This document shows positions 1-12,925 of a stretch of DNA of 64,000 nt, piece after piece. The notes under the pieces were generated by a model. That model ran no database searches and was not told the origin of the DNA. It saw only the letters and a list, made by a program, of their open reading frames with translations. The stretch is from positions 6,680,235-6,744,234 of the forward strand of contig OX422205.1 in NCBI GenBank assembly GCA_949130485.1, read 5' to 3'. Within the stretch, counting starts at the first letter, position 1, and each line of letters begins with the position of its first letter. Source of the stretch: Agelas oroides (taxonomy: Eukaryota > Porifera > Demospongiae > Agelasida > Agelasidae). The translations under genes were made by a program, and so were the position numbers.

Positions 1-26
1 CCAAACTTCTTGTCCACTGGGAGACT

Positions 27-235
27 GAGGAGGAGGAGGAGTGAGGAGGAGGAGGAGTGAGGAGGAGGAAGAGTGAGGAGGAGGAAGAGTGAGGAGGAGG
101 AAGAGTGAGGAGGAGGAAGAGTGAGGAGGAGGAAGAGTGAGGAGGAGGAAGAGTGAGGAGGAGGAAGAGTGAGGAGGAGGAAGAGTGAGGAGGAGGAAGA
201 GTGAGGAGGAGGAAGAGTGAGGAGGAGGAGGAAGA
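27..235. repeat. Purine-rich 16-bp minisatellite
   Basis: About twelve copies of a 16-bp unit of the form GAGGAGGAGGAAGAGT run almost to the first visible exon of the Ca2+ ATPase gene. Relative to that minus-strand gene the tract is pyrimidine-rich intron sequence. Confidence 0.9.
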
Positions 236-285
236 AGAATGGTAATCCATAAATTGGCCCTTAAACACTTATAGCTTCAGCTGAC

Positions 286-2846
<2,561 letters not shown>

Positions 2847-3074
2847 CAGCTGAGAGTTTAAACAACCATCAAGTGACCGGCCACGGACTTTGAACCACGT
2901 GTAGTCACGCCAAGGTGGCCACGCCCATACACGACGTGCGAATTCGCGCGCGTGAAGATTGGAAGGATGCGACATTTTTGCACCTCCAGTCGAGGTGCCA
3001 GTAACAGCAAAGCTGCCACTTTTCACACCATCTGAGGAGAGCTCTCGGAAGCAACGTGCAAGACTTAGTGGAAG
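2847..3074. promoter_or_regulatory. Divergent upstream region between ATP2C1 and a membrane-protein gene
   Basis: Only 228 bp separate the minus-strand start at 2846 from the plus-strand start at 3075, so the two promoters must overlap or be shared. The stretch has several CG dinucleotides (for example the GCGCGCG run near 2944-2950) and no clear TATA box. Confidence 0.5.
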
Positions 3075-4547
3075 ATGCGAAACGTGGTGTTGTTCATCTG
3101 CGCCCAGTTCGTACTGTGTCGCAGCATGAATACGACGGACAGCAGCGGCTCAGGTATAGAAAAGGATATATGTGTTTACGACTAGAGTGAAATTCTGCAC
3201 TGTCTTCCTGCAGCAATACAGCCGTTCAATGATGGAAGTGCGTCCGGATCTGAAACCATGTTGATGCCCACTCGCCCGGTGTTCATCGGCTGCAATGCAA
3301 CCGCGGTAACGGCTGTGAGCGATGGCAGTAACCTAACCGTCAATGTGAGTGCTCCCGACGCTACCGACTCCAACGGAAACTTCATCAGTCTTACAGTGGA
3401 CGAAGTCGTGTCAAGCGGGGATGGACTCACGGCTCAGATTGACAATACCAGCATTCAGATCACGGTGCCGCAAGTGTCACTCCCCTCGCCCCTCAATGAG
3501 ATCAGAGCCACAGTGATATTGAATGCAACAGATAACTTTGGGGCATCAAATATCTGCCTGCTACCAGTCAACATATCCATACTGTCCTGTTCTGATAACA
3601 GCGGGCGGAATTTCTCCCAGGACCTGAGAGAGTCGCATGTCGTGTTACAGCAGTTGGACATTCCTTTTGAAGAAGTGAGAATAATGTGTAACACTCACGC
3701 AATGTCAGAATGATTGTAACCAGTGATCTGTTTTCCTTCAGTTCAATGATACAGTGAGGCTTGCTCTGAGGACCGCTGTGGCCAGGCAGGCCACGCAGAC
3801 CTGCAGAAGCAGTTGCTCAGGCTGTTCCCTCAGGTACAACCAGTCAGACGCTGCCAGGCGCTGACTGTATAGTGTTGATGGCTGTACTCTTGTTGATCTC
3901 CTCCCAGTGCAACGTGTTCTACCTTCCTGGATGTCTGCCGGGAGATTACCAGCTTTGATGTGTTTATCTTGCAAGTGCGGGCTGTGGAAGTGACTCGAGT
4001 GAGGCGAGGACTGGTGAGGAGAGCTGAAGTGGTGGAGGTGGAGCTTTACATTCAGTTGCCAGTGGGTGCTCCCGTGCTGGGGGGCACTCTCCCACCGTTT
4101 GTGCCAGCACCAACTCTCCAGCAGGTGGTGATCCTGGCAAGGTCTGAGTTTCAGAACAGTACAGGAGTCATCTTCCTTGGCTTACCAGTGCTGTTGGTCA
4201 CTACTGCCCCACCTACCCAAGCTATACCCTCTACCACTTTCACTGCAATAATTGTGGGCTCTGTTCTGGGGGCTTTTCTGGTTGTCGTTCTTGTTGTGGG
4301 CATTTTCGTCGTGATTCTTGTTGCGTAAGTGCCAGCAGTTTTCGCACCCCACACAAGATTGCATTTTCGCTAATTTTCACACTGTAGTAATAACTCACGG
4401 ACTGCATATTTCCTGTCTTTTTCTGGCAGATATGTCAAGCGTGCTCAGGAGAAGGGGAAGGTGCAGCCAACACGAGTTGATGTTGCAGCTGCTAAAGACA
4501 ACCCTCCTGCATATGTGGAGCAAAACATGAATGTGGAAGAAATATAG
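3075..4547 (+). CDS. Type I single-pass membrane protein, unrecognised family
   Basis: Five exons (3075-3153, 3214-3674, 3742-3833, 3908-4324, 4430-4547) join in frame to 388 residues. The N-terminus (MRNVVLFICAQFVLCRS) looks like a signal peptide. The ectodomain has several N-glycosylation sequons (NAT, NLT, NVS, NTS, NIS, NFS). One stretch ending ATDNFGAS resembles the beta-sandwich of cadherin-type or Ig-type repeats, but not enough to name it. A membrane helix lies at about residues 327-350 (IIVGSVLGAFLVVVLVVGIF), followed by a basic stop (YVKRAQEKGK) and a short tail of about 38 residues. The tail contains PPAY, a PPxY motif of the type bound by WW-domain proteins such as Nedd4 ligases. 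The gene is divergent from the Ca2+ ATPase. A receptor or adhesion protein is plausible, but no function is demonstrated. Confidence 0.85.
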
Positions 4548-4704
4548 CTAGTTGATAGCATTTGTTTTGTGAACAAAATGGAATTCTACTGTACCGCTTA
4601 TATCACAATTCACTTCTGCACTACATTACATAACTATGCGCACACTTGCTTTGCGCCCCGGTGCTAGTGTGTATGCGCTAAAGCGCACGTGTGTACGCTC
4701 GGCG

Positions 4705-6830
4705 ATGGACGACCATCAGGAAGCGCTTCTGGATAACTTTCTATCTGTGACTGGTTGTGAGAGAGAACGTGCAACATTCTACTTGCAGGCCGCTCGCTGG
4801 GATGTCGACGTGAGGGTTTGATGTAGCAGTGAAAGCTAAGGGTGCTGAAGTGGTAGCCTGTGTAAGGCATAGGCGAGTTTATGAGCGTTACAGAATAGTT
4901 CATCATGATCAGGGGTCATAGCAAGTGTGTTTCAGGGCCAGAGGGAAGTTGTGTTTTGGTTGTCCTTTCAGGCAGCCCTCAGTGCATTCTATGACACTGA
5001 GCAGGGGGAGCCAGCCGGTGTGGGGGTAGGAGGCAAGGAGCCGGCAGTCCTACCTCAGACCACACCTACCACCAGTACCAGCAAAGGGTTAGTACTCTCT
5101 CTTTTCTCCATCCTCCCCCTTCATCCTCCTCCTCCCCCTCATCTCCCTCCTCATTTCCCCCCACCCCCCCTCCCCCTACCCTTGATCCACCTACTCCCTC
5201 ATCCTGCCCCCTCACCTCCCTCCTCCCTCCTCCCTTATGTGAGTGAAGTGGTGTGGCTACTCTGTCAGACTATCAGCCCAGACATGAACACAGTAAGGAT
5301 GACGATGAAGACTCTGAGAAATTTTATGCTGGGGGCTCTGAGCACAGGTGATTGCTACTGGTGTTTTGAGGCCCATCTCAAGGGTCATTGTATCTCCTTC
5401 TGCACATGCAGTGGCCAGTTGATTGCAGGTCCTCCTCGCAAGAAACCTGATCCACAGAAACTGGCGCAAGAGGTCTTCACTGCGGCTAAGAAGTAATAAC
5501 CTGTTACTCACCATTTGGGAGCTTGCACACCAACAAGTGCGACTGTTCCCCTTCTCCAGGCACGGTGCGGTGAGTGTGGAGGAGGAAGAGAAGCAGCTTC
5601 ATCAGGAGAAAGCAGCACCCTTCCGAGGAACAGGTAGGTGCTAGCTCACAAGCAAGCAGCACCCTTCCGAGGAACAGGTAGGTGCTAGCTCACAAGCACA
5701 ATATTGCCTTCTTGTCATGAGCCTTTTCCTCCTCCTCAGGCTTCAGACTTGGTGATTCTGAGGGGCCTAGTCTGGAGATAGGAGGGGAAGCCATCAGCAC
5801 GGAGAGGGAGAAGGTCAGTCACACAGAGTAGGAGCTTCCTCCTCTAGTGTGTGTTCATCCCCAGGCCCTGCCCTGCACATTGTGAGACTCTGGGAACAAG
5901 GCTATGTGCATTGCATGCAGGTGCGCCATACTCTGTACTTCTGGTCAAATGGTTTCTCTGTGGATGATGGTCCACTGCGCAATGGACAGAGTGAGGAAGA
6001 TCGGAAGTTCCTTGCAGCTGTCAGCCGGGGGTAGGTTCATCTTCCCATCTCACACATGCACCCTCACACATGCACCCTCACACAGTACATCCCTCACACA
6101 TGCACCCTCACACAGCACATCCCTCACACATGCATCTCTTCACACATCATACTAGTGAGATTCCTGAGGAGCTACGCCACGCAGCGCAGGGTGGGGAGGT
6201 GGATGTGGACTTGCAGGACAGACGTACTGAACCCTACTCCAGGCCCAAGCCAAAGTTGGTCGCCTTCTCGGGCGAAGGACACAAGCTAGGGAGGTATGGG
6301 AAGCACTGACAGAAGCAGCGCATTGTGCCAAGTAGGACATTGTGTCTTTGATCTTCCTAGCTATACTCCTGTGGTTACACACGACCCTCCTAAGGCAGCA
6401 CCTCCAAAGGAGCCGAGAGTTCCCCTGGACCCTTCCCAGCCCACTACCACGGTGCAGATTAGACTGGCAGATGGTACTAGGTGAGCTTGCACCTAGCCTG
6501 TCATTGTCTCTATGAGGCCTGGTAATAAGGCTAACAGTTGATGGTCTATGTGCCCTGCAGGTTGGTGGTGAAGTTCAATCACTCCCACACTGTAAACGAC
6601 ATCAGGAACTTTGTCAACCTGTATCTTCCCATAGTTGAGGTAGTGGGTACCTTTTAGAACAGTCTCTGAGTGTGTGATCCTTAACTGTGTGTGTCAGCTC
6701 TCGTCCGAGCATGTCTGCTGCAAACTATGTGCTCATGACCACGTTCCCAAACAGAGAACTGACAGACCTTGGACAGTCACTAGCTGATGCCAACCTCTTG
6801 AATGCAGTCATCATTCAGAGAATGAAATAA
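4705..6830 (+). CDS. NSFL1C: p47-type UBA/SEP/UBX cofactor of p97/VCP
   Basis: This is the adaptor that links the AAA ATPase p97 to ubiquitin and to Golgi/ER membrane fusion. Domain order fits the family. An N-terminal UBA domain starts at 4705 ([19 protein letters not shown]). An acidic linker follows at about 5282-5346 ([16 protein letters not shown]), continuing into the conserved AGPPRKK (5412-5492). The SEP domain spans about 5922-6290 ([35 protein letters not shown]). A C-terminal UBX domain ([43 protein letters not shown]) ends at the TAA at 6828-6830. Early exon junctions were checked: 4705-4809, 4972-5087, 5282-5346, 5412-5492, 5560-5632, 5740-5813. The exon before the SEP core is uncertain because both 5864 and 5922 are possible acceptors. 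The intron at 5633-5739 contains a duplicated donor. Confidence 0.95.
5611..5698 (+). repeat. 44-bp exact tandem duplication carrying an exon end and its splice donor
   Basis: 5611-5654 and 5655-5698 are identical. Each copy has the last 22 nt of a p47 exon (AGCAGCACCCTTCCGAGGAACA then G) followed by the donor GTAGGT and about 15 nt of intron. Two equivalent donors therefore lie 44 bp apart. Confidence 0.95.
6047..6150. repeat. CACATGCACCCTCA minisatellite in a p47 intron
   Basis: Imperfect tandem copies of CACATGCACCCTCA alternate with CACAGTACATCCCT and CACAGCACATCCCT. They lie in the short intron between the SEP-domain exons. Confidence 0.85.
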
Positions 6831-7047
6831 ACCTTTCTGTAGTGGAGAGGGTTGGTTCTGGGAGGTGCATGTGGGAGGGTGGATAAACCATATGGCATCT
6901 TGCGCTTTTGCAATTGCGTGGTTGGCGCGCGCAGCGTAGCGTTGTTTAATGATGTAATCGCGCAATGATGCAATGCACGGTCACATGTACTATATGTTCG
7001 ATCATATGACCAGTTTGTTCGATCGAGCTATTGGTGCATGGTAGGAG

Positions 7048-8759
7048 ATGGATGAGTACTTCTTCAACGTGGACAACGGGTATTTGGAGGGGCTGGTGCG
7101 CGGGTTCCGCTCCGGGATCATGAGCAGGGCGGACTACCTGAACCTGGTGCAGTGCGAGACAATCGAAGGTATGTTATATGGGTTAGGGAGTCTTGCTAGT
7201 CAGAAGTGGGTCTGCCTTTGCGAGACTCCTCTTGTATCTAGACCACATATGAACTATCGAGTTTAGAGTTGGTTACTGTGTGCAGTTGTGTATTCATCTT
7301 GCGCTGCCTTTGTCTCCAGACCTGAAGGCCCAGCTTCAGGGGACTGACTATGGCAACTTCCTACAGAATGAGCCAAGCCCCATTCCAGTTGCTATCATTG
7401 ATGATAAGCTGCGGAGCCACCTTGTGGTCCAGTTTCTGCACATACGCAACCAGTGCACCCAGCCACTCGCCAAATTTCTTGATTACATTACGTGAGCTCT
7501 GCTAGTCAAAGCAGACGTGTGCTCTTTGCTCCCCGCACTGTAGTGTATTTGTTTTACTGAATGGGCCAGTGGTTGTTGGTGACTGTGCTTGTGAATAGGC
7601 TAATTGTTATTTCCCTGTACAGGTACAGCTACATGATTGACAACATCATTTTACTCATCACGGGTACCCTGCATCAGCGTCAGATTGCAGAGCTACGCTC
7701 CAAGTGTCACCCTCTGGGCAGCTTTGAGGAAATGGAGTCTGTGAACATTGCAAACACTCCAGCTGAGCTGTACGAAGCTGTGTTGGTGGACACACCACTT
7801 GGTGAGGGAGGGAAGGGAAGGGAGGGAGGGGTAAAGGATCACCTTACTGCTATTCTTTCATCCCCTCAGCTCCTTATTTCAAGGGTTGCATTTCACAGAC
7901 GGACTTGGACGAGCTGAACATTGAGATCATCAGAAATAAACTTTACAAGGTGTGTGCGTGTTATGTGATGTGTAGCCAACGTTCTTATGTGAGTGTGCCC
8001 TCTTCTCTTGGCTCAGGCTTACCTTGAGGACTTCTACAAGTTCTGCCAAAAGTTGGGAGGGGCAACGGCAGATGTCATGGGAAGGATACTGCAGGTGTGC
8101 AATCTATTCTCATTTGTGTATTCTCTTTCACTCGACTGGTTTTTCTCTGTTAGTTTGAGGCAGACCGGCGTGCGTTCATCATTACTATCAACTCATTTGG
8201 GACCGAGTTGACGATGGATGATCGTGAGAAGCTGTATCCCACATGTGGCCATCTGTATCCTGAGGGACTTGCACAGCTGGCCAAGTGTGAGGACTATGAC
8301 CAGGTCAAAGCCGTGGCTGACATTTACCCTGTAAGTTGTGACAGGCCAAGGTTGCTCAGAGCTGTCTAAAATGAGCAAATCTTGCTCTCGTCTGCAGGAG
8401 TATGCAGCCATCTTTGCTGGGGCAGGCACCAATCCTGGAGAGAAGACACTGGAGGATAAGTTCTTTGAGAAAGAGGCAAGTAGTGGCAATTACCCTCCCC
8501 CTGATCTTTACACCATTGTGCAGGTGGAGGTTAATGTGCAGTCCTTCATGCAATTACCCTCCCCCTGATCTTTACACCATGTTAACCCATTGTGCAGGTG
8601 GAGGTTAATGTGCAGTCCTTCATGCAGCAGTTCCACTTTGGCGTGTTCTACTCTTTCATTCGTCTGAAGGAGCAAGAGTGCCGCAACATTGTTTGGATCG
8701 CTGAGTGCATCGCACAGAGACACAGATCTAAGATTGACAACTACATTCCAATATTCTGA
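7048..8759 (+). CDS. ATP6V0D1: V-type proton ATPase subunit d (V0 sector)
   Basis: Subunit d caps the V0 proton rotor and couples it to the V1 central stalk on endosome and lysosome membranes. Eight exons (7048-7168, 7320-7491, 7623-7801, 7870-7949, 8017-8094, 8154-8330, 8398-8475, 8598-8759) join in frame to 348 residues; the human protein has 351. Signature stretches include [71 protein letters not shown] and the C-terminus [17 protein letters not shown]. The start ATG at 7048 gives the canonical N-terminus. The last intron begins with GC rather than GT (GAG|GCAAGT at 8476), and its acceptor region is duplicated. Confidence 0.97.
8487..8624 (+). repeat. Tandem duplication of a splice acceptor and exon start in ATP6V0D1
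   Basis: A 64-bp segment (8487-8550) is repeated at 8551-8624 with a 10-bp insertion (GTTAACCCAT). Each copy carries intron end, acceptor TTGTGCAG and the first 27 nt of the final exon. The second acceptor (exon start 8598) yields the full subunit. The first (8524) runs into a stop at 8566-8568 unless a further splice follows. Confidence 0.95.
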
Positions 8760-8819
8760 CTGCAGTGACAGTGTTTTGTGTATGTGGTCAATTATTGTCA
8801 GTGGCTGAATGTATACAGA

Positions 8820-10752
8820 TTAGTTCAATGCTGTCTTGACCAGTTGTGTGAGCGTGCTGGCATGTTGTTGGCTGACATGGCAGAGCTCCAGGAGGGTGTC
8901 AGCTGAGATGCTGGGGTTACCTTGTGTGTATGTGTGGGGAGGGGGGAGTCAGTAAAACCATTGAGTGTGCTGCAGAGGCTGTTAGTACCTGTCTTGCATA
9001 CTGTGGACAGTTTGCCACTGCTAAGAGTGACCACTGTGACTTGTCCAGTGCACACCCTCTCCTCCTCAGCAGTGGGGTCCAGAAGAGTGTGACTGCAGGG
9101 ACAGAGAGACCGTAAAACAATTACACTGCTGGTGCTGGAGCACAGAGTTGACTGACGTCTGAAAAAGTCCGAAGGTGGCTGACAGTGGTAGTGAGGACAA
9201 GTGTAGGGGAGTGCGGTGATGGAGGGATAGAGAGGGTAGGGCATCTCCTACTGTGACACTTGGCAGGTGGGCTGCATTGGGAAGGGAGGTCACACCGCTG
9301 GACAAGGTGGGTGAAGGGAAAGGAAGGGGAAAGAAGCTTTGCTCAACTGTTGGCCAGGGCAGCTGTTGCAGCAAGGACGGAGGCATCCCCTAGGTTACCA
9401 TCATCACAGAGACAGACCACGTCCACATACAGTGCCCAGCAGAGCTGGAGAAAGAGTTAGGGACAATCAACTCTCATGAATACACTCAGTAGAGGGTCAT
9501 GTGCTGACCTTTCCTGGTGAGATGCAAAGCTGAGCAGGATCGAGACACCCTGATCTGGGTGTGTGTGCAAGATGGTCCAATTGTGTTAGTGTCTGCAAAC
9601 AATGTGCCGTGTTAGTGTTGTGTACCTGAGCAATGTGTCCTGCAGTGACTGTGAGAGTGCCTGTGTTCGAGAGGAGGGAGGGCCAGAGGAGACATGGGCA
9701 GAGCAACAGGGAGGGATCTCCACATTGCACACTGTGACAGAGGAGTGAATGTGACAGGCATCCAGCCAAGTGACGGACAACTGCATGCTCACCAAGATAG
9801 CCCTGGGAGGGGCTGCTCACTGCGGGGTTGGCTAGCTCCTGGAGGAAAGAGAATCAGGTGTGTAATGGTGGGACAGTGTGATGGTGGGACAGTGTGACGG
9901 TGGGACAGTGTGATGGTGGGACAGTGTGATGGTGGGACAGTGTGACGGTGGGACAGTGACGGTGGGACAGTGTGACGGTGGGACAGCGTGATGGTGGGAC
10001 AGTGTGACGGTGGGACAGTGTGATGGTGGGACAGCGTGACGGTGGGACAGCGTGACGGTGGGACAGTGTGACGGTGAGACAGTGTGATGGTGGGACAGTG
10101 TGACAGTGTGATGGTGGGACAGTGTGATGGTGGGACAGTGTGATGGTGGGACAGTGATGGTGGGACAGCGTGACGGTGGGGCAGTGTGACGGTGGGACAG
10201 TGTGACGGTGAGACAGTGTGATGGTGGGACAGTGTGACAGTGTGATGGTGGGACAGTGTGATGGTGGGACAGTGTGATGGTGGGACAGCATGATGGTGGG
10301 ACAGTGATGGTGGGACAGTGATGGTGGAACTGTGTGACAGTGTGACAGCGACGGTGGGAGGTGAGCTTACTGCTTTTACACCACACAGGACCACAGTGTC
10401 TCCTGAATGCACAAGTGCGGAACCGTCTGCTGTGGATATGGAACCTGGAGGGGGGAGATGACACACATCACGTTCATTTCCCTCAGATGTCTGTTTGTCT
10501 ATTACCAGTGTTGATGGTAGTGTGTCTGGCTGTGTGTGTACCCCTCCCATCTGTTCGGACCTCATGCCCCTGCACAGAACAAGTCAATAATTCTGAGACG
10601 CCTCCTCAATAGTGGGACAGAATGAAAGGCCTTACCAAAAATTTGGCCAAATACTCGGCGGGCTGTAAGACTCTGCATTACCAGAAATGATACGTGATTA
10701 GAGTTAGTTTAAACTCAGAGATCTTAATAACAGTTGCAAACCTGAAATCCAT
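8820..10752 (-). CDS. EXOSC8: Exosome ring subunit RRP43, RNase PH fold
   Basis: EXOSC8 is a non-catalytic member of the six-subunit ring of the RNA exosome. The start ATG at 10752 opens an 11-nt coding exon (10742-10752) that joins 10636-10672 to give MDFRVLQPAEYLAKFL. Later exons are 10506-10569 (HEVRTDGRGTHTARHTTINT), 10371-10444 (GSISTADGSALV, LCGVKA), 9793-9838, 9626-9731 (CNVEIPP, SSGPP), 9509-9554 (LCISPGK), an exon ending at 9444 (WALYVDVVCLCDDGNLGDAS), about 9155-9260 (LPSVTVGDALPS), about 8950-9100 (DPTAEEERVCTG) and a last exon ending at the TAA 8820-8822 (HVSQQHASTLTQLV). Order and spacing follow human EXOSC8. Boundaries of the last three exons are approximate. The fourth intron contains a 16-bp minisatellite. 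The gene is divergent from the neighbouring DsbA-like gene. Confidence 0.93.
9856..10350. repeat. 16-bp minisatellite inside an EXOSC8 intron
   Basis: About 31 copies of GATGGTGGGACAGTGT or the GACGG variant, with occasional shortened units of 11 bp. Long reading frames in all phases of the minus strand (HHHTVPPSHCPT-like) are products of the repeat. Confidence 0.95.
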
Positions 10753-10826
10753 GAAATCTTTGCACGTGCTTCATTGACGAGCTCCACCCCCACTCCACTC
10801 TGGTGCGTTCAGTGCCAGTGGTGAAG
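10753..10826. promoter_or_regulatory. Bidirectional promoter, EXOSC8 and DsbA-like gene
   Basis: Only 74 bp separate the start codons of the minus-strand EXOSC8 and the plus-strand isomerase-like gene. The gap has a C-rich stretch (CTCCACCCCCACTCCACTC) that could bind GC/CACC-box factors. I see no TATA box. Both transcripts must have very short leaders or overlapping initiation zones. Confidence 0.6.
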
Positions 10827-12719
10827 ATGAGCAGCGTTGTGTTTTACTACGATGTGGTGTGTCCGTTCGCGTACATGGCCAGTCGCCTGGTGGAGGGAAT
10901 GGGGAAGCGAGCCAACGCGATCGTCACTTGGAGACCTGTTCTATTAGGTATGGCCTACTCTTGCGAGGCTACACTCTGCCAAGCCACGCGAGAACTGAAG
11001 GGGCTAGGCAGATGCGATGTGCTCTGCTCTGCCTGCATGCTGTGATGTGCCCCATCATTGTTACAGGTGGGCTGTACGAGGCTACCCGAGCCCCACAGGG
11101 TAAGGGGGGCTCTTCTATGGATGTCATGAGTCCTGCCAAGCTACGGATCACTGGAGATGGTGAGTAGACCCGTACTGCCTGCCCTCCCTACTCTGCCGCT
11201 GTCATCCTTCTCTCAGACCTTCACAGGCAGACGCGGCGGCTGAAGGTTCCCTATCGAGAGCCCTCATACCATCCACAGAAGACTGTGTATGCCATGAGGA
11301 TGCTAGCAGGTATTGCAGACAACCAGCTGCGAGCATCTCTCTCACATGACCTCTATCAGGTAAGATCAGGGAAGGGGGTTAGGAAAACCCTGGTTGATAG
11401 CATGTTCCCTGTCGTTGCTGCAGGCTTATTGGTGTGAGGATCGGGATGTGGCCGATCTGTCTGTGCTGCAGGAGTTGGCCTCTCCCCATGGAATGGATGC
11501 CTCACAACTTGTAAACTCAGATGAGGCCTCACAACTGCTAAGAGCTAACACTGCTGAGGCTGCAGAAAGAGGAGCATTTGGAGTCCCAAGGTACGCATGG
11601 AAACAAGTATATAGTGATACAGTGTATAGACTGTGGTGACAGCATATGGTGGAGTTTACTGACTGACATTCTGACTGATACTGAAATTTGTTGTTTTTCA
11701 GTTTTTATGTGGGAGGGCGGCTATACTGGGGCACAGACCGGCTCTTTCTTGTGGAGCGAGCCCTTGGTCTACATGGTGCAGAACCAGAGCGTCTGATGTA
11801 CCCCCAGACGGCTGGTGGAGCACGCCTCACCTTCTTCTTTGACTACTCCAGCCCATGGGCATATGTGGGGTGCATGCGTTTGCAGCGTGTCCTGGAGGGT
11901 GTGGCCCCAGTGCGGGTGGAGGTTGAGTGGGTGCCCATCCTACTGGGGGCACTCTTTAAGCAGATTGGCACTCCCATTGTAAGAATTGCATTGTGGGAGG
12001 GTACGGTGCTCCCCGTGGGAGGGTAGGGTGCTCCCTGTGATGGTATGTTCAACTGTAGGTTCCACTTGCTGTACTGAGTGAAGCCAAGCAGAGGTACATG
12101 CAACAAGATCTCAGTGACTGGTGTGAGTATGCAGATGTGCCACTGCGCTGGCCTGATGCCTTCCCCCTCCGCACTGTGCTTCCCCTGAGGGTCACTCTGG
12201 CTGCTAGGTGTGACCCCAAGCTCATCAGGGCTCTCTGTAAGTTGGTGCTGGCTCCATTTGTTGAAGAGGAGGTCCTACGGATATTGCTGCAAATGGTCTT
12301 TGTCTTGCAGATGTGGCTGCATGGGAAAACAACCAAGATATTGGGGACGAGAAGGTATGTTGTGATAGGTGCACTGTGTGCCTTAGAACATCACTTGTAC
12401 TGACATATGGTGGCAGGTTGTTGGTGAGCTCCTGGCAGAGGGAGGGTGGGATGCTGGGAGACTGCTCCATGAAGCACAGAGTGCAGAAATGAAGGGCAAA
12501 CTGCACTCTACCACTAGCCGGTGAGTGACAGGGGTAGGCGGTGCCAGCAGGACTGGTGTCACAGTATGTCTACTTTCCTACAGGGCAGTTGAGGAAGGGC
12601 TCTGTGGAGTGCCCACATTCCAAGTGAACCAGAGACCACTGGTATGGGGACAAGACCGGCTGAATGTGGTCGCAGACATGCTGTGTGGCTGGCAGGACCA
12701 ACAGCAAGCCAAACTATGA
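10827..12719 (+). CDS. Two-domain DsbA-like protein of the 2-hydroxychromene-2-carboxylate isomerase / GST-kappa group
   Basis: Nine exons (10827-10947, 11067-11159, 11217-11359, 11424-11590, 11702-11978, 12059-12236, 12311-12354, 12417-12520, 12584-12719) join in frame to 420 residues, about twice the family length. Two similar halves are visible. Each begins with a beta strand and helix (VFYYDVVCPFAYMAS at residues 4-18; LTFFFDYSSPWAYVG after about residue 208). Each ends with the cis-proline motif (GVPSFYVGGRLYWGTDRL; GVPTFQVNQRPLVWGQDRL). The second half keeps the SPWAY serine typical of glutathione-dependent isomerases; the first has CPFAY there. Bacterial members isomerise chromene carboxylates in naphthalene breakdown. 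The animal substrate is unknown, so the role here (glutathione-dependent isomerase or redox enzyme) is inference. No signal peptide is evident. Confidence 0.88.
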
Positions 12720-12925
12720 CATTATGTGCACCAAACACATTTTCATGTTCTCAACATTACATGTATACAGCAGTGAATACATTGAGTTCAGTTCCCTGTC
12801 ACTTCAAGTATCCTCTGTAGTGAGAAAGAAACGGTATACACACACAACACAACAATTAAGGTCTCTCTATGTACCAGGATCTCAGTGTCTCTCTAAACGA
12901 TGTTAGTGGTGTACAAGCGTGTGAC

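Noticed and set aside
9789-10565. A 258-codon minus-strand frame of PPSHCPTITLSHHH repeats
   Set aside because: It is the EXOSC8 intron minisatellite. Only its 5' part (SISTADGSALV) is coding, and that belongs to an exon with a donor at 10370.
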